Source of the DNA: Nitrososphaerales archaeon TH5888
GTDB lineage: Archaea; Thermoproteota; Nitrososphaeria; Nitrososphaerales; Nitrososphaeraceae
Length of the DNA stretch: 5,706 bases
NCBI GenBank assembly: GCA_014523595.1
Contig: JAATVN010000078.1
Location: 1-5,706, forward strand
Direction: 5' to 3'
Part shown: positions 1 through 5,063 of the stretch, in pieces
Position numbering within the stretch: position 1 is the stretch's first letter
Layout: every line of letters begins with the position of its first letter
Program-made: the position numbers and the translations under genes
Notes under the pieces: model-generated
Told to the model about the DNA's origin: nothing
The model's database searches: none
What the model saw: the letters and a program-made list of their open reading frames with translations, nothing else

Positions 1-34
1 ACACAACCAGTTATCCCACCCCGTGCTGAGTTAG
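1..34 (+). other. possible 3' tail of an upstream gene cut by the window edge
   Basis: One forward frame from base 2 reads H-N-Q-L-S-H-P-V-L-S and stops at TAG (32-34). It is too short to identify. The only support is that bases 2-26 match 2441-2465 at 20 of 25 positions, and that second site in the same relative frame reads H-N-Q-stop-S-H-P-L-P-V. This would fit the end of a gene here and a decayed copy of that end further on. A different frame also closes here (TGA at 27-29), so the frame is not certain. Confidence 0.2.
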
Positions 35-220
35 AAGGCATTAATTAATTCTCAATCGTGAAATAAAACGATTTACATAAACATACACATAGATACATAT
101 TGACTAGGTACAAAATACTGAAAATCAATAAAAACCTAATTTATGATATTTTTATCGTTGGTAATACATACTAAATCTGATGAATTTCAATTTCTGCTTA
201 CATAAATATCGTAAAAGGAT

Positions 221-243
221 AACCTCAATATCAATTGGTTGAG
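221..243. repeat. imperfect inverted repeat upstream of the kinase gene
   Basis: AACC (221-224) pairs with GGTT (237-240), with AAT/ATT continuing inward after a 2-nt bulge. Alternatively CTCAA (224-228) pairs with TTGAG (239-243). It lies 40-60 nt before the kinase start, just upstream of the TATA-like AGATAAAG (251-258), where an archaeal regulator could bind. In AT-rich DNA such short arms arise easily by chance, so an operator role is only a guess. Confidence 0.2.
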
Positions 244-283
244 ATTGAAAAGATAAAGCATAGAATCGATTATGATGGCTTAT

Positions 284-766
284 ATGGAAATTAAGTCATT
301 AAAAATAGAACCTCCACGCGATGTTCAATTCCTCTTAGCTCAGAGCCATTTCATAAAAACAATCGAGGATGTTTCAGAGTGCTTAATTAACTGTGTTCCA
401 GATATAAAGTTTGGATGTGGTTTCTGTGAAGCGAGTGGTCCTTGTCTGGTAAGGCATGCAGGCAATGATGGATTTTTGGAAAAGCTGGCAACTGAATATG
501 CGTACAATATCTCTGCAGGACATAGTTTAGTAATTTTGTTAAAGGATGCGTTTCCAATAAACATACTACCAAGGTTGAAAGATGTTCCTGAAATAGTAAA
601 TGTTTATTGTGCAACCGCTAATCCTGTAGAAATAATATTTGTTGATACAGAACAAGGTAGGGCAATACTAGGTGTTGCTGATGGGTTTAAACCAAAGGGT
701 ATAGAAACAGATAATGACATAGATGAAAGAAAAAAATTTCTGCGAAAGATTGGATACAAGTTTTGA
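284..766 (+). CDS. adenosine-specific kinase family protein (PF04008 / DUF355 type)
   Basis: A 160-residue soluble protein matching the archaeal/thermophile adenosine-specific kinase family along its whole length. Members are small cytoplasmic proteins of about 160 residues, annotated as adenosine-specific kinases, presumably phosphorylating adenosine to AMP; the biochemical role is little established. Visible family motifs: QSHFIKT (20-26), FCEASGP (47-53), GND (60-62), AGHS (78-81), DAFPIN (88-93), CATANP (109-114), then the GVADGFKPKGIE stretch and the C-terminal RKKFLRKIGYK block. Nothing is missing. An in-frame ATG at 272 would add M-M-A-Y. I prefer 284 because family members begin near M-E-I-K and because a TATA-like AGATAAAG at 251-258 would put transcription within a few bases of 284. 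It is monocistronic, convergent with the receiver pseudogene. The family call is firm; the substrate is taken from the family name only. Confidence 0.93.
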   Translation: MEIKSLKIEPPRDVQFLLAQSHFIKTIEDVSECLINCVPDIKFGCGFCEASGPCLVRHAGNDGFLEKLATEYAYNISAGHSLVILLKDAFPINILPRLKDVPEIVNVYCATANPVEIIFVDTEQGRAILGVADGFKPKGIETDNDIDERKKFLRKIGYKF

Positions 767-860
767 ACTATGCTGGCTTCGAATTTTGATTCGCAAACCT
801 CTGGGCTCACAATTAGTATCAAAAATGAATATTACCGAAATAGGTTCTTGACCGAATCGA

Positions 861-1278
861 CTATTTTTTTTGTAATTCAAATTTATGTAACTGGATATTT
901 ACTTCTTCAATCAAGTCATCTAAGTGTATAGGTTTTTGGAGGAAATTGTCTATTATCTTCTTTTTGGCATATTCTTGAAATAAATCACGATTAATCACAA
1001 ACGCCGTCATTAATATCGTTCTCACAAAGGGATTTAACTCCTATATTTTCTTTATCAATTGCATCCCATTAAGTTCAGGCATCTTAAAGTCACATAGTAC
1101 CAATGCGTAGGCTGCATTATTATTTTCAAAATGTTCAGGTGCGATTTTAGGGTCGTTGAAGGTGACAATAGAAATTCCTTTGATTCTCTAATATATCCTT
1201 GAAGAGAACAATAATATCCTTTTCATCATCCACTATTGCTACTATTCACTTCCCAGTGAATAAATCCTTATTACCCAT
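861..1278 (-). pseudogene. response-regulator receiver-domain pseudogene (stand-alone CheY-like)
   Basis: Read on the reverse strand, this is a degraded single-domain response regulator. The first frame starts at ATG 1278 (M-G-N-K-D-L-F-T-G-K), meets TGA at 1246-1248, then reads IVAIVDDEKDIIVLF, the beta-1 strand with the acidic pair. Near 1181-1190 the frame shifts (one extra or two missing bases) into KGISIVTFNDP. The phospho-acceptor block LCDFKMP follows (Asp codon 1089-1091), then a TAG at 1041-1043 inside the alpha-3/beta-4 link. It continues with the switch Thr in ILMTAF, the conserved Lys in LQKPI, and a natural stop at 861-863. All receiver landmarks remain, so the damage looks recent. 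It resembles the second receiver at 2803-3250 in order, length and motifs (FNDP, ALxxxDFxMP, LNG, NPxVRT), so the two are paralogues. An intact relative would receive phosphate from a histidine kinase; no kinase is in the window. Confidence 0.82.
864..871 (+). terminator. possible poly-T terminator for the kinase gene
   Basis: A run of eight T on the forward strand about 100 nt after the kinase stop. Archaeal RNA polymerase commonly terminates at T-runs without a hairpin. The run is also the reverse complement of the last lysine codons of the convergent pseudogene, so it may simply be coding remnant. Confidence 0.3.
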
Positions 1279-1329
1279 TAAAACTTAACAACTTCTGTCA
1301 TTCTTTTAGATACCAGAATAAGACACCTA

Positions 1330-1470
1330 TTATATGAGAATGCTCCTTAATAAATAATAAAAGCCAAGACAATAACCTGTAATAGGAGATTTGAATTTTG
1401 TAAGATTAAAAACATGGTGGGTTCTGCAGAATCCGCACATATCGCATGTAATTAAATTGTAACAGCCCAA
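1330..1470 (-). CDS. doubtful small Cys/His-rich ORF
   Basis: A 46-codon reverse-strand frame runs from TTG at 1470 to TAA at 1330-1332, between the CxxC gene and the receiver pseudogene and in the same direction. It reads CDMCGFCRTHH at residues 9-19, that is Cys9, Cys12, Cys15, His18 and His19, a cluster that could bind a metal, and then KFKSPITGYC. No ATG start, no clear ribosome site and a T/Y/L-rich end speak against it. It could be a small zinc protein, the remnant of a longer one, or chance. I do not recognise it. Confidence 0.22.
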   Translation of the reverse strand: MGCYNLITCDMCGFCRTHHVFNLTKFKSPITGYCLGFYYLLRSILI

Positions 1471-1505
1471 GTCTCATGGCATCAAAATTACAAGACGCAT
1501 TTGAG

Positions 1506-1763
1506 TTATTTTGAAAGGCCAAATTTGACTTCAATGCCTCTCTGTTCTGAATAGTCATATGTAAAAGAATCATTTAACATCAATGGAAAACTTGACAGCT
1601 GGTCTTGAAAGCACACTGGACAGGTACTTTCCTTTCCAATTATATCTTCTAAGTGAGACTTATCAAGGGACGTCATACTCCACAAACATTCTTCGCATAA
1701 AAAAAATATTCTCTCTTTGCTTTTGGGATTACCTTCGTATTTCAATTCCACGCTCGACGACAT
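1506..1763 (-). CDS. small CxxC...CxxC zinc-binding protein, unknown function
   Basis: An 85-residue protein with two cysteine pairs, C23-x2-C26 and C48-P-V-C51, the arrangement of a small zinc ribbon. Around them are LCEECLW and STCPVC; the rest is a charged N-terminus and a beta-like, aromatic/acidic C-terminus (SFTYDYSEQRGIEVKF). No signal peptide or membrane segment is visible, so it is probably cytoplasmic. Small proteins of this kind are numerous in ammonia-oxidising archaea and may act in transcription, translation or protein-protein contacts; no specific role can be given. The upstream frame stays open to a TAA near 1858 but has no ATG, GTG or TTG before 1763, which fixes the start. 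A TATA-like TTTTAA (reverse strand, 1808-1813) would give a leader of about 20 nt. It is divergent from the secreted-protein gene at 1885, with 121 nt between. A forward ORF on the other strand (1583-1840) lacks any family-like feature. Confidence 0.72.
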   Translation of the reverse strand: MSSSVELKYEGNPKSKERIFFLCEECLWSMTSLDKSHLEDIIGKESTCPVCFQDQLSSFPLMLNDSFTYDYSEQRGIEVKFGLSK

Positions 1764-1856
1764 TATTACAAAATCATCTGGTCTTAGTGGTCTTATTAGT
1801 TTACGGCTTAAAATTAACTTACGAAATGAAGAGTAGATAGTATGCTCGCCGAATCC

Positions 1857-1866
1857 TTAAATAAAA
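1857..1866 (+). promoter_or_regulatory. TATA-like box for the 1885 gene (leaderless)
   Basis: TTAAATAAAA is centred about 24 nt before the ATG at 1885. Archaeal transcription starts about 25 nt after the TATA box, so the message would begin at or next to the start codon. No ribosome binding site is visible in between, which agrees with a leaderless transcript. Confidence 0.55.
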
Positions 1867-1884
1867 ATTGAGCATCTTAAGCTT

Positions 1885-2259
1885 ATGAATAAACGATTTA
1901 TCATAATTGGAGCTACAATATTGATAATGACATTGACTACATCACCAAACAATTTGAGTGCTCAAAATGCAACTACAAATGCCTCATATGCTGCTGGGAG
2001 TCTAATGGCCTCAGCTAACCAAACCACCTCCGAACTAGGACAAGACGTTTCTGCAGTACTCAATAAGACAGGCGAAGAAGTAGGTTCTACACTAAAGGAA
2101 CTTGGACAAAATATGAGTGAAGTTGGCTCAGAAATCGGCTCTGGTATATTAAATGAGACAGAAAAGACCGCTAAAAAAGTCGGTATAGGAGCAGCGGACG
2201 TACTTAGCAACATAAGCGGTGAGATAAAAGAAGGAGTAAGCGGTAATAATAGCAAGTAG
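1885..2259 (+). CDS. secreted, sequon-rich amphipathic-helix protein, unknown function
   Basis: A 124-residue protein with a classical Sec signal: M-N-K-R, a hydrophobic core at residues 5-17 (FIIIGATILIMTL) and a likely cleavage after LSA-Q (26/27). The mature part of about 97 residues is small, polar and helical, built of G/S-E-x-x-x-x-L/V heptad-like units (LGQDVSAVLNKTGEEVGS, TLKELGQ, EVGSEIGSGILNETEK), with no cysteine. It resembles amphipathic, LEA- or apolipoprotein-like stress proteins in composition only. Eight N-X-S/T sequons lie in the mature part (N28, N32, N45, N60, N76, N90, N109, N121), so heavy archaeal N-glycosylation on the cell surface or outside is likely. It is monocistronic with its own TATA-like box. 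I do not recognise a named family. The reading frame is secure because the signal peptide, codon use and promoter all agree. Confidence 0.82.
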   Translation: MNKRFIIIGATILIMTLTTSPNNLSAQNATTNASYAAGSLMASANQTTSELGQDVSAVLNKTGEEVGSTLKELGQNMSEVGSEIGSGILNETEKTAKKVGIGAADVLSNISGEIKEGVSGNNSK

Positions 2260-2802
2260 AACCAAAAAACTATAACTCTTATTATTTGCAGTGCATAAGA
2301 CTGATACCAACATAGAGTTCTCATCATCCTGTTGGGTTCAGCATACACTTTTCGCAAAGTTGAACCCATCAGTCGAATAATCGTCAATTATTAGTGGGCA
2401 ATTAATTGGAGGAATTATTGGATTGAGTAATGAACAAGACCACAACCAATAATCCCATCCGCTGCCTGTGTTTAAGCAAACAAATCTGATGAGTTCAAAT
2501 ATATAGCATATCGGACATCTTCTTCTGGAAGAATCTTGTATTAACATATTCAAATATTCAAAGAAATTTCCTTTGCATTGAAACTCTAATGGGCACCACG
2601 ATTCGTCGCGATGCGTATACTAATAGGTTCACCAATCGTAATCCTAGCATTAACATTTTCACAGAACTCGCATGTGTTTTCTGTTAGATGATATCAATTC
2701 TTTTATAATTTGTTGTCGAATAGTGTAACTAACCCTAACCTAACTGACTTAGTTATAAGGTTGATTCGTTATAGCAATTCAGCCAAGGAAGGACCAATTA
2801 TT
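2260..2802. other. 543-nt region without a convincing gene; possible gene debris
   Basis: No frame here looks like an intact gene. A T-rich stretch just after 2259 (around 2274-2288) could end transcription. A forward frame at 2380-2448 reads SSIISGQLIGGIIGLSNEQ and stops in-frame at TAA (2450-2452); its sequel resembles the frame at bases 2-34. A reverse 22-codon frame near 2472-2540 ends EDVRYAIYLNSSDLFA. A 26-codon forward ORF (2611-2691) begins like a signal peptide. These look like remnants of decayed genes, or chance. The 71-codon reverse ORF at 2338-2553 has unlikely composition (many Cys, Trp and Ile) and I leave it out. Confidence 0.5.
2726..2755. repeat. 7-bp inverted repeat with an AACC-rich loop
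   Basis: TAACTAA (2726-2732) and TTAGTTA (2749-2755) are perfect inverted arms around a 16-nt loop that contains CCTAACCTAAC. It lies about 50 nt beyond the 3' end of the reverse-strand receiver gene. It might be a weak hairpin at the end of that transcript; no T-run follows on the reverse strand to support a terminator. Confidence 0.25.
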
Positions 2803-3250
2803 CTATTTTAAATTTAAGGCCAATTGGTAAACGTTAAGTTCATCTCTCACCCTTTGACATAACCTATGAATGGTAACTGGTTTTTCGATAGTTGAATCTA
2901 TGATGCCTTCTTTCATATATTTCTGGAATAATTCATCCTCTTCAAAATTGTAAGCACTCATCAAAGTTGTCCTAACATTAGGATTTGAGGCCTTTATCTT
3001 TTTTAGTAGCTCTAAGCCATTAAGACTTGGCATCCTAAAGTCAGAAATGATTAAGGCATAATTTTGTTTGTTGGCCGTAAAATGTTCAAAAGCAATAATT
3101 GGGTCATTGAATACCACGATAGATATTCCATCAATGTTTTCAGATACAGCTAAACCAAAAAGCTCAGAAATATCTATCTCATCGTCTACAATACTAACAA
3201 ATCTGTTCTTAGCAGACGACTAATGCTGCACTCCAACTATTCCCAAGCAT
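2803..3250 (-). pseudogene. response-regulator receiver-domain gene with a disrupted 5' end
   Basis: A single receiver domain of about 138 codons (3219 to 2803) is fully open and complete. It has VSIVDDE with the acidic pair, the phospho-acceptor in ALIISDFRMP (Asp codon 3040-3042), SLNGLELLKKIK, the switch Ser in TTLMSAY and the conserved Lys in IEKPV. No DNA-binding or output domain follows, so it would be a stand-alone CheY-like protein. The problem is the start: the frame is blocked upstream by TAG (3220-3222), and there is no ATG, GTG or TTG before the VDDE block. GTG at 3117 would delete beta-1 and the acidic pair. An ATG at 3250, 25 nt after a TATA-like element, reads M-L-G-N-S-W-S-A-A-L and would join the domain if one base near 3220 were skipped. 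So it is either a single-frameshift pseudogene, a sequencing error, or a gene with a non-standard start. It is a paralogue of the pseudogene at 861-1278. Confidence 0.65.
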
Positions 3251-3268
3251 ACCCAATTCCAAATAGTA

Positions 3269-3280
3269 CTTATCTATATG
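3269..3280 (-). promoter_or_regulatory. TATA-like box for the 2803-3250 receiver gene
   Basis: On the reverse strand CATATAGATAAG is centred about 25 nt before the ATG at 3250, the distance expected for a leaderless archaeal start. A second candidate, TTTATAT (3291-3297), lies about 44 nt upstream. This spacing is the main reason to take 3250 as the original start. Confidence 0.4.
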
Positions 3281-3477
3281 CTGTCATTCGATATAAAGTA
3301 CCGAGCTACAAGGTTATTGCACCTGCTTAAATTTGAGATGTTATCTAGTTATTGCGTACGAATTTCCAAAATATGAGACGAAGTTTATCGTAAATGCTTT
3401 CTGGTTTTACCTGTCTAGCTATTGATTATTATCAGCTTAAGCTCTTATCAAGTTTATTGTCCATTAACAGCTTTACA

Positions 3478-3621
3478 ATGACATCAAATAGGACAAATTT
3501 CGACAAGGAATCCAAGCTGCTAGACGTACTTGACAAACATATCAAGGAAGAAAATTGCAGGCATAGTCCCCAGGAGCTTTTTGAAGAATATGAAATAGAC
3601 CACTTTCTAAAGAAGATTTAA
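3478..3621 (+). CDS. small acidic/basic helical protein, unknown function
   Basis: I take the ATG at 3478, giving 47 residues: M-T-S-N-R-T-N, then a strongly charged, mostly helical stretch (KESKLLDVLDKHIKEENC, ELFEEYEIDHFLKKI). It has one cysteine, no signal peptide and no membrane helix, so it is probably cytoplasmic. The frame is open back to an ATG at 3394, but the extra 28 residues are hydrophobic and compositionally unlike the rest (S/L/Y-rich). A TATA-like TTTATT (3453-3458) is about 23 nt before 3478, which favours the short form. Very small conserved proteins of this type are common in ammonia-oxidising archaea, but I cannot name a family. The charged, low-Cys composition makes chance coding unlikely but not impossible. 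Confidence 0.6.
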   Translation: MTSNRTNFDKESKLLDVLDKHIKEENCRHSPQELFEEYEIDHFLKKI

Positions 3622-3737
3622 GTTGCCACACCTTCTAGCGACGAAACCAATGTAATTTGAATTTTTAAACACTGGTAAATGACCATTCATTTAGTTTATT
3701 ATGCACAGTCTATCTACTTAATTGGAGAAGATATGAT

Positions 3738-3932
3738 TTGTTAGAAAAGACATTGAAAAGTATTGAGCCCTTTACATCGAGCAGTGAAAAGAATTCAAGA
3801 TTCTGTGTAGGATGCGGAGAACCTGCAACCAACTTGGTCAAGTACGATACTGAGGGAGCGGTAATAGTTGAGAAATATTGTGATAAATGTGCTAAAGCAA
3901 TTGAAGATAGTTCGCCAAAGCTTGCCAATTAA
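3738..3932 (+). CDS. small CxxC...CxxC zinc-binding protein, unknown function
   Basis: A 64-residue protein with cysteine pairs at C23-V-G-C26 and C48-D-K-C51, separated by a short beta-like segment (NLVKYDTEGAVIVEKY), as in a single zinc ribbon or zinc-beta-ribbon. The N-terminus is polar and flexible, the C-terminus a short acidic helix. No export signal is present, so it is probably cytoplasmic; a nucleic-acid or protein-binding role is possible but not shown. The start is taken as TTG at 3738. The frame has no ATG back to the TAA at 3666-3668, and GGAG at 3724-3727 sits at a reasonable Shine-Dalgarno distance (10 nt). TTTATTAT at 3695-3702 is a likely TATA box. An out-of-frame ATG at 3733 gives only M-I-C-stop and overlaps the start. 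It follows the 3478 gene on the same strand after 116 nt, with its own promoter. Confidence 0.7.
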   Translation: MLEKTLKSIEPFTSSSEKNSRFCVGCGEPATNLVKYDTEGAVIVEKYCDKCAKAIEDSSPKLAN

Positions 3933-4009
3933 ATTTGCATGGAGTCATCAGTGCCAATTAGAGAGAACAAGCGTAGTCGCACTAGTTGAACGGATTTTGT
4001 AAAATAAAC

Positions 4010-4039
4010 TTAAGTGTATGAAACCCCAAGTGTACTTAA
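4010..4039 (+). repeat. 9-bp hairpin next to the tRNA-like fragment
   Basis: TTAAGTGTA (4010-4018) pairs with TGTACTTAA (4031-4039): six Watson-Crick pairs, two G-U pairs and a closing A-U, around a 12-nt loop containing ACCCCA. It abuts the T-arm-like sequence with no spacer. In a long-variable-arm tRNA (Leu or Ser) a stem does precede the T arm, but here the loop is too long and the rest of the tRNA is missing. Confidence 0.4.
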
Positions 4040-4063
4040 TGGGTTCGAATTCCACTCCCCGCA
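4040..4063 (+). other. tRNA 3'-end-like fragment (possible decayed tRNA or attachment-site relic)
   Basis: TGGG-TTCGAAT-TCCA has the layout of a T stem and the universal T loop, followed by TCCCCGC (4056-4062) in the place of the acceptor 3' strand and an A in the discriminator position. This resembles the end of archaeal tRNAs whose acceptor starts GCGGGG. The invariant G53-C61 pair is replaced by G-T, and no matching GCGGGGA acceptor 5' strand is found upstream, so it is not a functional tRNA. Fragments like this are left by decayed tRNA genes or by elements that integrate into tRNA 3' ends. No integrase is in the window. Confidence 0.35.
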
Positions 4064-4313
4064 CTCAACTCAGGTAGTCCCCTTCAATTGCCTATCTTGT
4101 TGGTTGTTGATTTGGTCGCCAATCAGTTAACGTTTTTTGTGTAGAGTACTAAAGAGAAATATTGAAATGTTTTTGGATGGATAAACACAAAAGAATTCCA
4201 CTTCGTTTCTAGATTTAATTAAAGGAATTAGAAATGCTTATTGTCGATTAATAGCAAACCGAAAATTCACGACAAATCGATATCTGTTAGGAACTAACAC
4301 GGAGAACATTAAT

Positions 4314-4322
4314 CATAAATAG
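4314..4322 (+). promoter_or_regulatory. TATA-like box for the 4348 gene
   Basis: CATAAATAG is centred 25 nt before an ATG at 4343 and 30 nt before the in-frame ATG at 4348, consistent with a leaderless or nearly leaderless message. CCTCC-type pyrimidines, not a Shine-Dalgarno site, lie between. Confidence 0.5.
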
Positions 4323-4347
4323 ACCTCCTGAGATAGCAAAACATGAA

Positions 4348-4773
4348 ATGATTTCAGTTGTTTCGACGCTGGCTTTGATTTTACTCATAGGAATAGTACC
4401 TTCTTCTCTTGCTCAGTCTCAGGATGTTGATTCATTGTTGAATAAAGCTCAAACTCTAGAACGAGGGATTTATGGAATAAGTAATGTACCTAATGTAAAA
4501 ATAACTGGGGTGACTATTTCAAGTGATAAGACTATTTCAATAAACCTAATATATAATGGAACGGAGGCAACTTCACCACCAATTATTATTGTTGTTAATG
4601 GGCTCTCAAATAGAACTGAACAGGCTCCTATGGAAGGAAGTCAAGTATTGAGTGAGGGATGGATTTCTCCCAGTATCCTGTCAATTTCAGTTAATGGAAG
4701 CTCATCTCTTTATGATGTTAATCTAGTGTCGGTCGTTGCTACGCCGTCTGGCTCTACAGCCATCCAAAAATGA
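4348..4773 (+). CDS. secreted protein of unknown function
   Basis: A 141-residue protein with a Sec signal peptide (VVSTLALILLIGIVPSSLAQ, cleavage near residue 22). After a short helical linker (DVDSLLNKAQTLERGIYGISNVPNV) comes a beta-rich domain (VKITGVTISSDKTISINLIYNGTEATSPPIIIVVNGL, then SILSISVNGSSSLYDVNLVSVVA) that looks like one small beta-sandwich. It has three N-X-S/T sequons (NGT, NRT, NGS) and no cysteine or C-terminal anchor, so it is likely released or surface-attached and glycosylated. Small exported beta-domain proteins are common in this archaeal group; I cannot assign a family. The start is the ATG at 4348. An overlapping ATG at 4343 in another frame reads M-K-stop, so the original start could have been M-K-M with one base lost. 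It is a single gene with its own promoter. Confidence 0.8.
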   Translation: MISVVSTLALILLIGIVPSSLAQSQDVDSLLNKAQTLERGIYGISNVPNVKITGVTISSDKTISINLIYNGTEATSPPIIIVVNGLSNRTEQAPMEGSQVLSEGWISPSILSISVNGSSSLYDVNLVSVVATPSGSTAIQK

Positions 4774-4782
4774 AATTAATTG

Positions 4783-4920
4783 ATGAAATTGATATCCGAA
4801 AGCCTACTCCTAAGAGGTTCTCATATGAATATTTTGTCCAGTATTGCCAATTCCATGTTTATGATACAAACAGAAGAAGGAAAAGAGGCAGCAAAAAAAG
4901 TAAGATTGATAATTAGGTAG
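4783..4920 (+). CDS. doubtful 45-residue ORF
   Basis: The frame from ATG 4783 (M-K-L-I-S-E-S-L-L-L) has a second in-frame ATG at 4825, giving M-N-I-L-S-S-I-A-N-S-M-F-M-I and then the polar helix QTEEGKEAAKKVRLIIR. The second half looks like a real small cytoplasmic helix and may be the end of a decayed longer gene. It lies 9 nt after the stop of the secreted-protein gene on the same strand, so co-transcription is possible. I do not recognise it, and an ORF this short may be chance. Confidence 0.28.
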   Translation: MKLISESLLLRGSHMNILSSIANSMFMIQTEEGKEAAKKVRLIIR

Positions 4921-5005
4921 AGAAGAGAAAAACTTAAACAAATGACAGGGCCAAGTAGTCAATATAAATTCAGATTTTCTTAGTGCCGTAGTTAAGCATA
5001 TGCAC

Positions 5006-5015
5006 TATTAAAATA
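5006..5015 (+). promoter_or_regulatory. TATA-like box for the 5064 gene
   Basis: TATTAAAATA is the best TATA match upstream of the last gene. A start of transcription about 26 nt later falls near 5037-5040, which is either right at an in-frame TTG (5040) or 24-27 nt before the ATG at 5064. Confidence 0.45.
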
Positions 5016-5063
5016 TCTTTTAGTCTAGAATTATCTCAATTGAAACTAAATGAATGGTGTAAG

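Larger units (their letters stand above)
3933..4347. other. 415-nt intergenic region with a tRNA-like fragment and hairpin
   Basis: I find no plausible gene on either strand. It contains the hairpin at 4010-4039 and the tRNA-3'-end-like sequence at 4040-4063 (listed separately). A run of six T at 4133-4138 could serve as a terminator. A 9-base direct repeat TGCCAATTA occurs at 3923-3931 and 3952-3960, the first copy overlapping the stop of the preceding gene. The last 40 bases carry the promoter of the 4348 gene. Confidence 0.5.

Noticed and set aside
340..880. Several reverse ORFs of 70-75 codons over and after the kinase gene
   Set aside because: They are shadows of a clearly conserved forward gene and carry no motifs.
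1583..1840. 85-codon forward ORF
   Set aside because: It overlaps the CxxC protein on the other strand almost entirely and has no recognisable motif or promoter.
1962..2387. 141-codon reverse ORF
   Set aside because: It is antisense to the secreted protein at 1885-2259, which has a signal peptide and promoter; the reverse translation is Ser/Pro/Thr-rich noise from those codons.
2338..2553. 71-codon reverse ORF with CPIC and SGWDYWLW
   Set aside because: Unusual Cys/Trp/Ile composition, no promoter and no recognisable domain; a short competing frame (EDVRYAIYLNSSDLFA) in the same place suggests debris at best.
2726..2748. Telomere-like CTAACCCTAACC sequence
   Set aside because: Only two partial units, inside a short inverted repeat in an archaeal chromosome; coincidence is the simplest reading.
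3923..3960. 9-base direct repeat TGCCAATTA
   Set aside because: Too short and AT-rich to mean anything by itself; no duplicated element lies between the copies.
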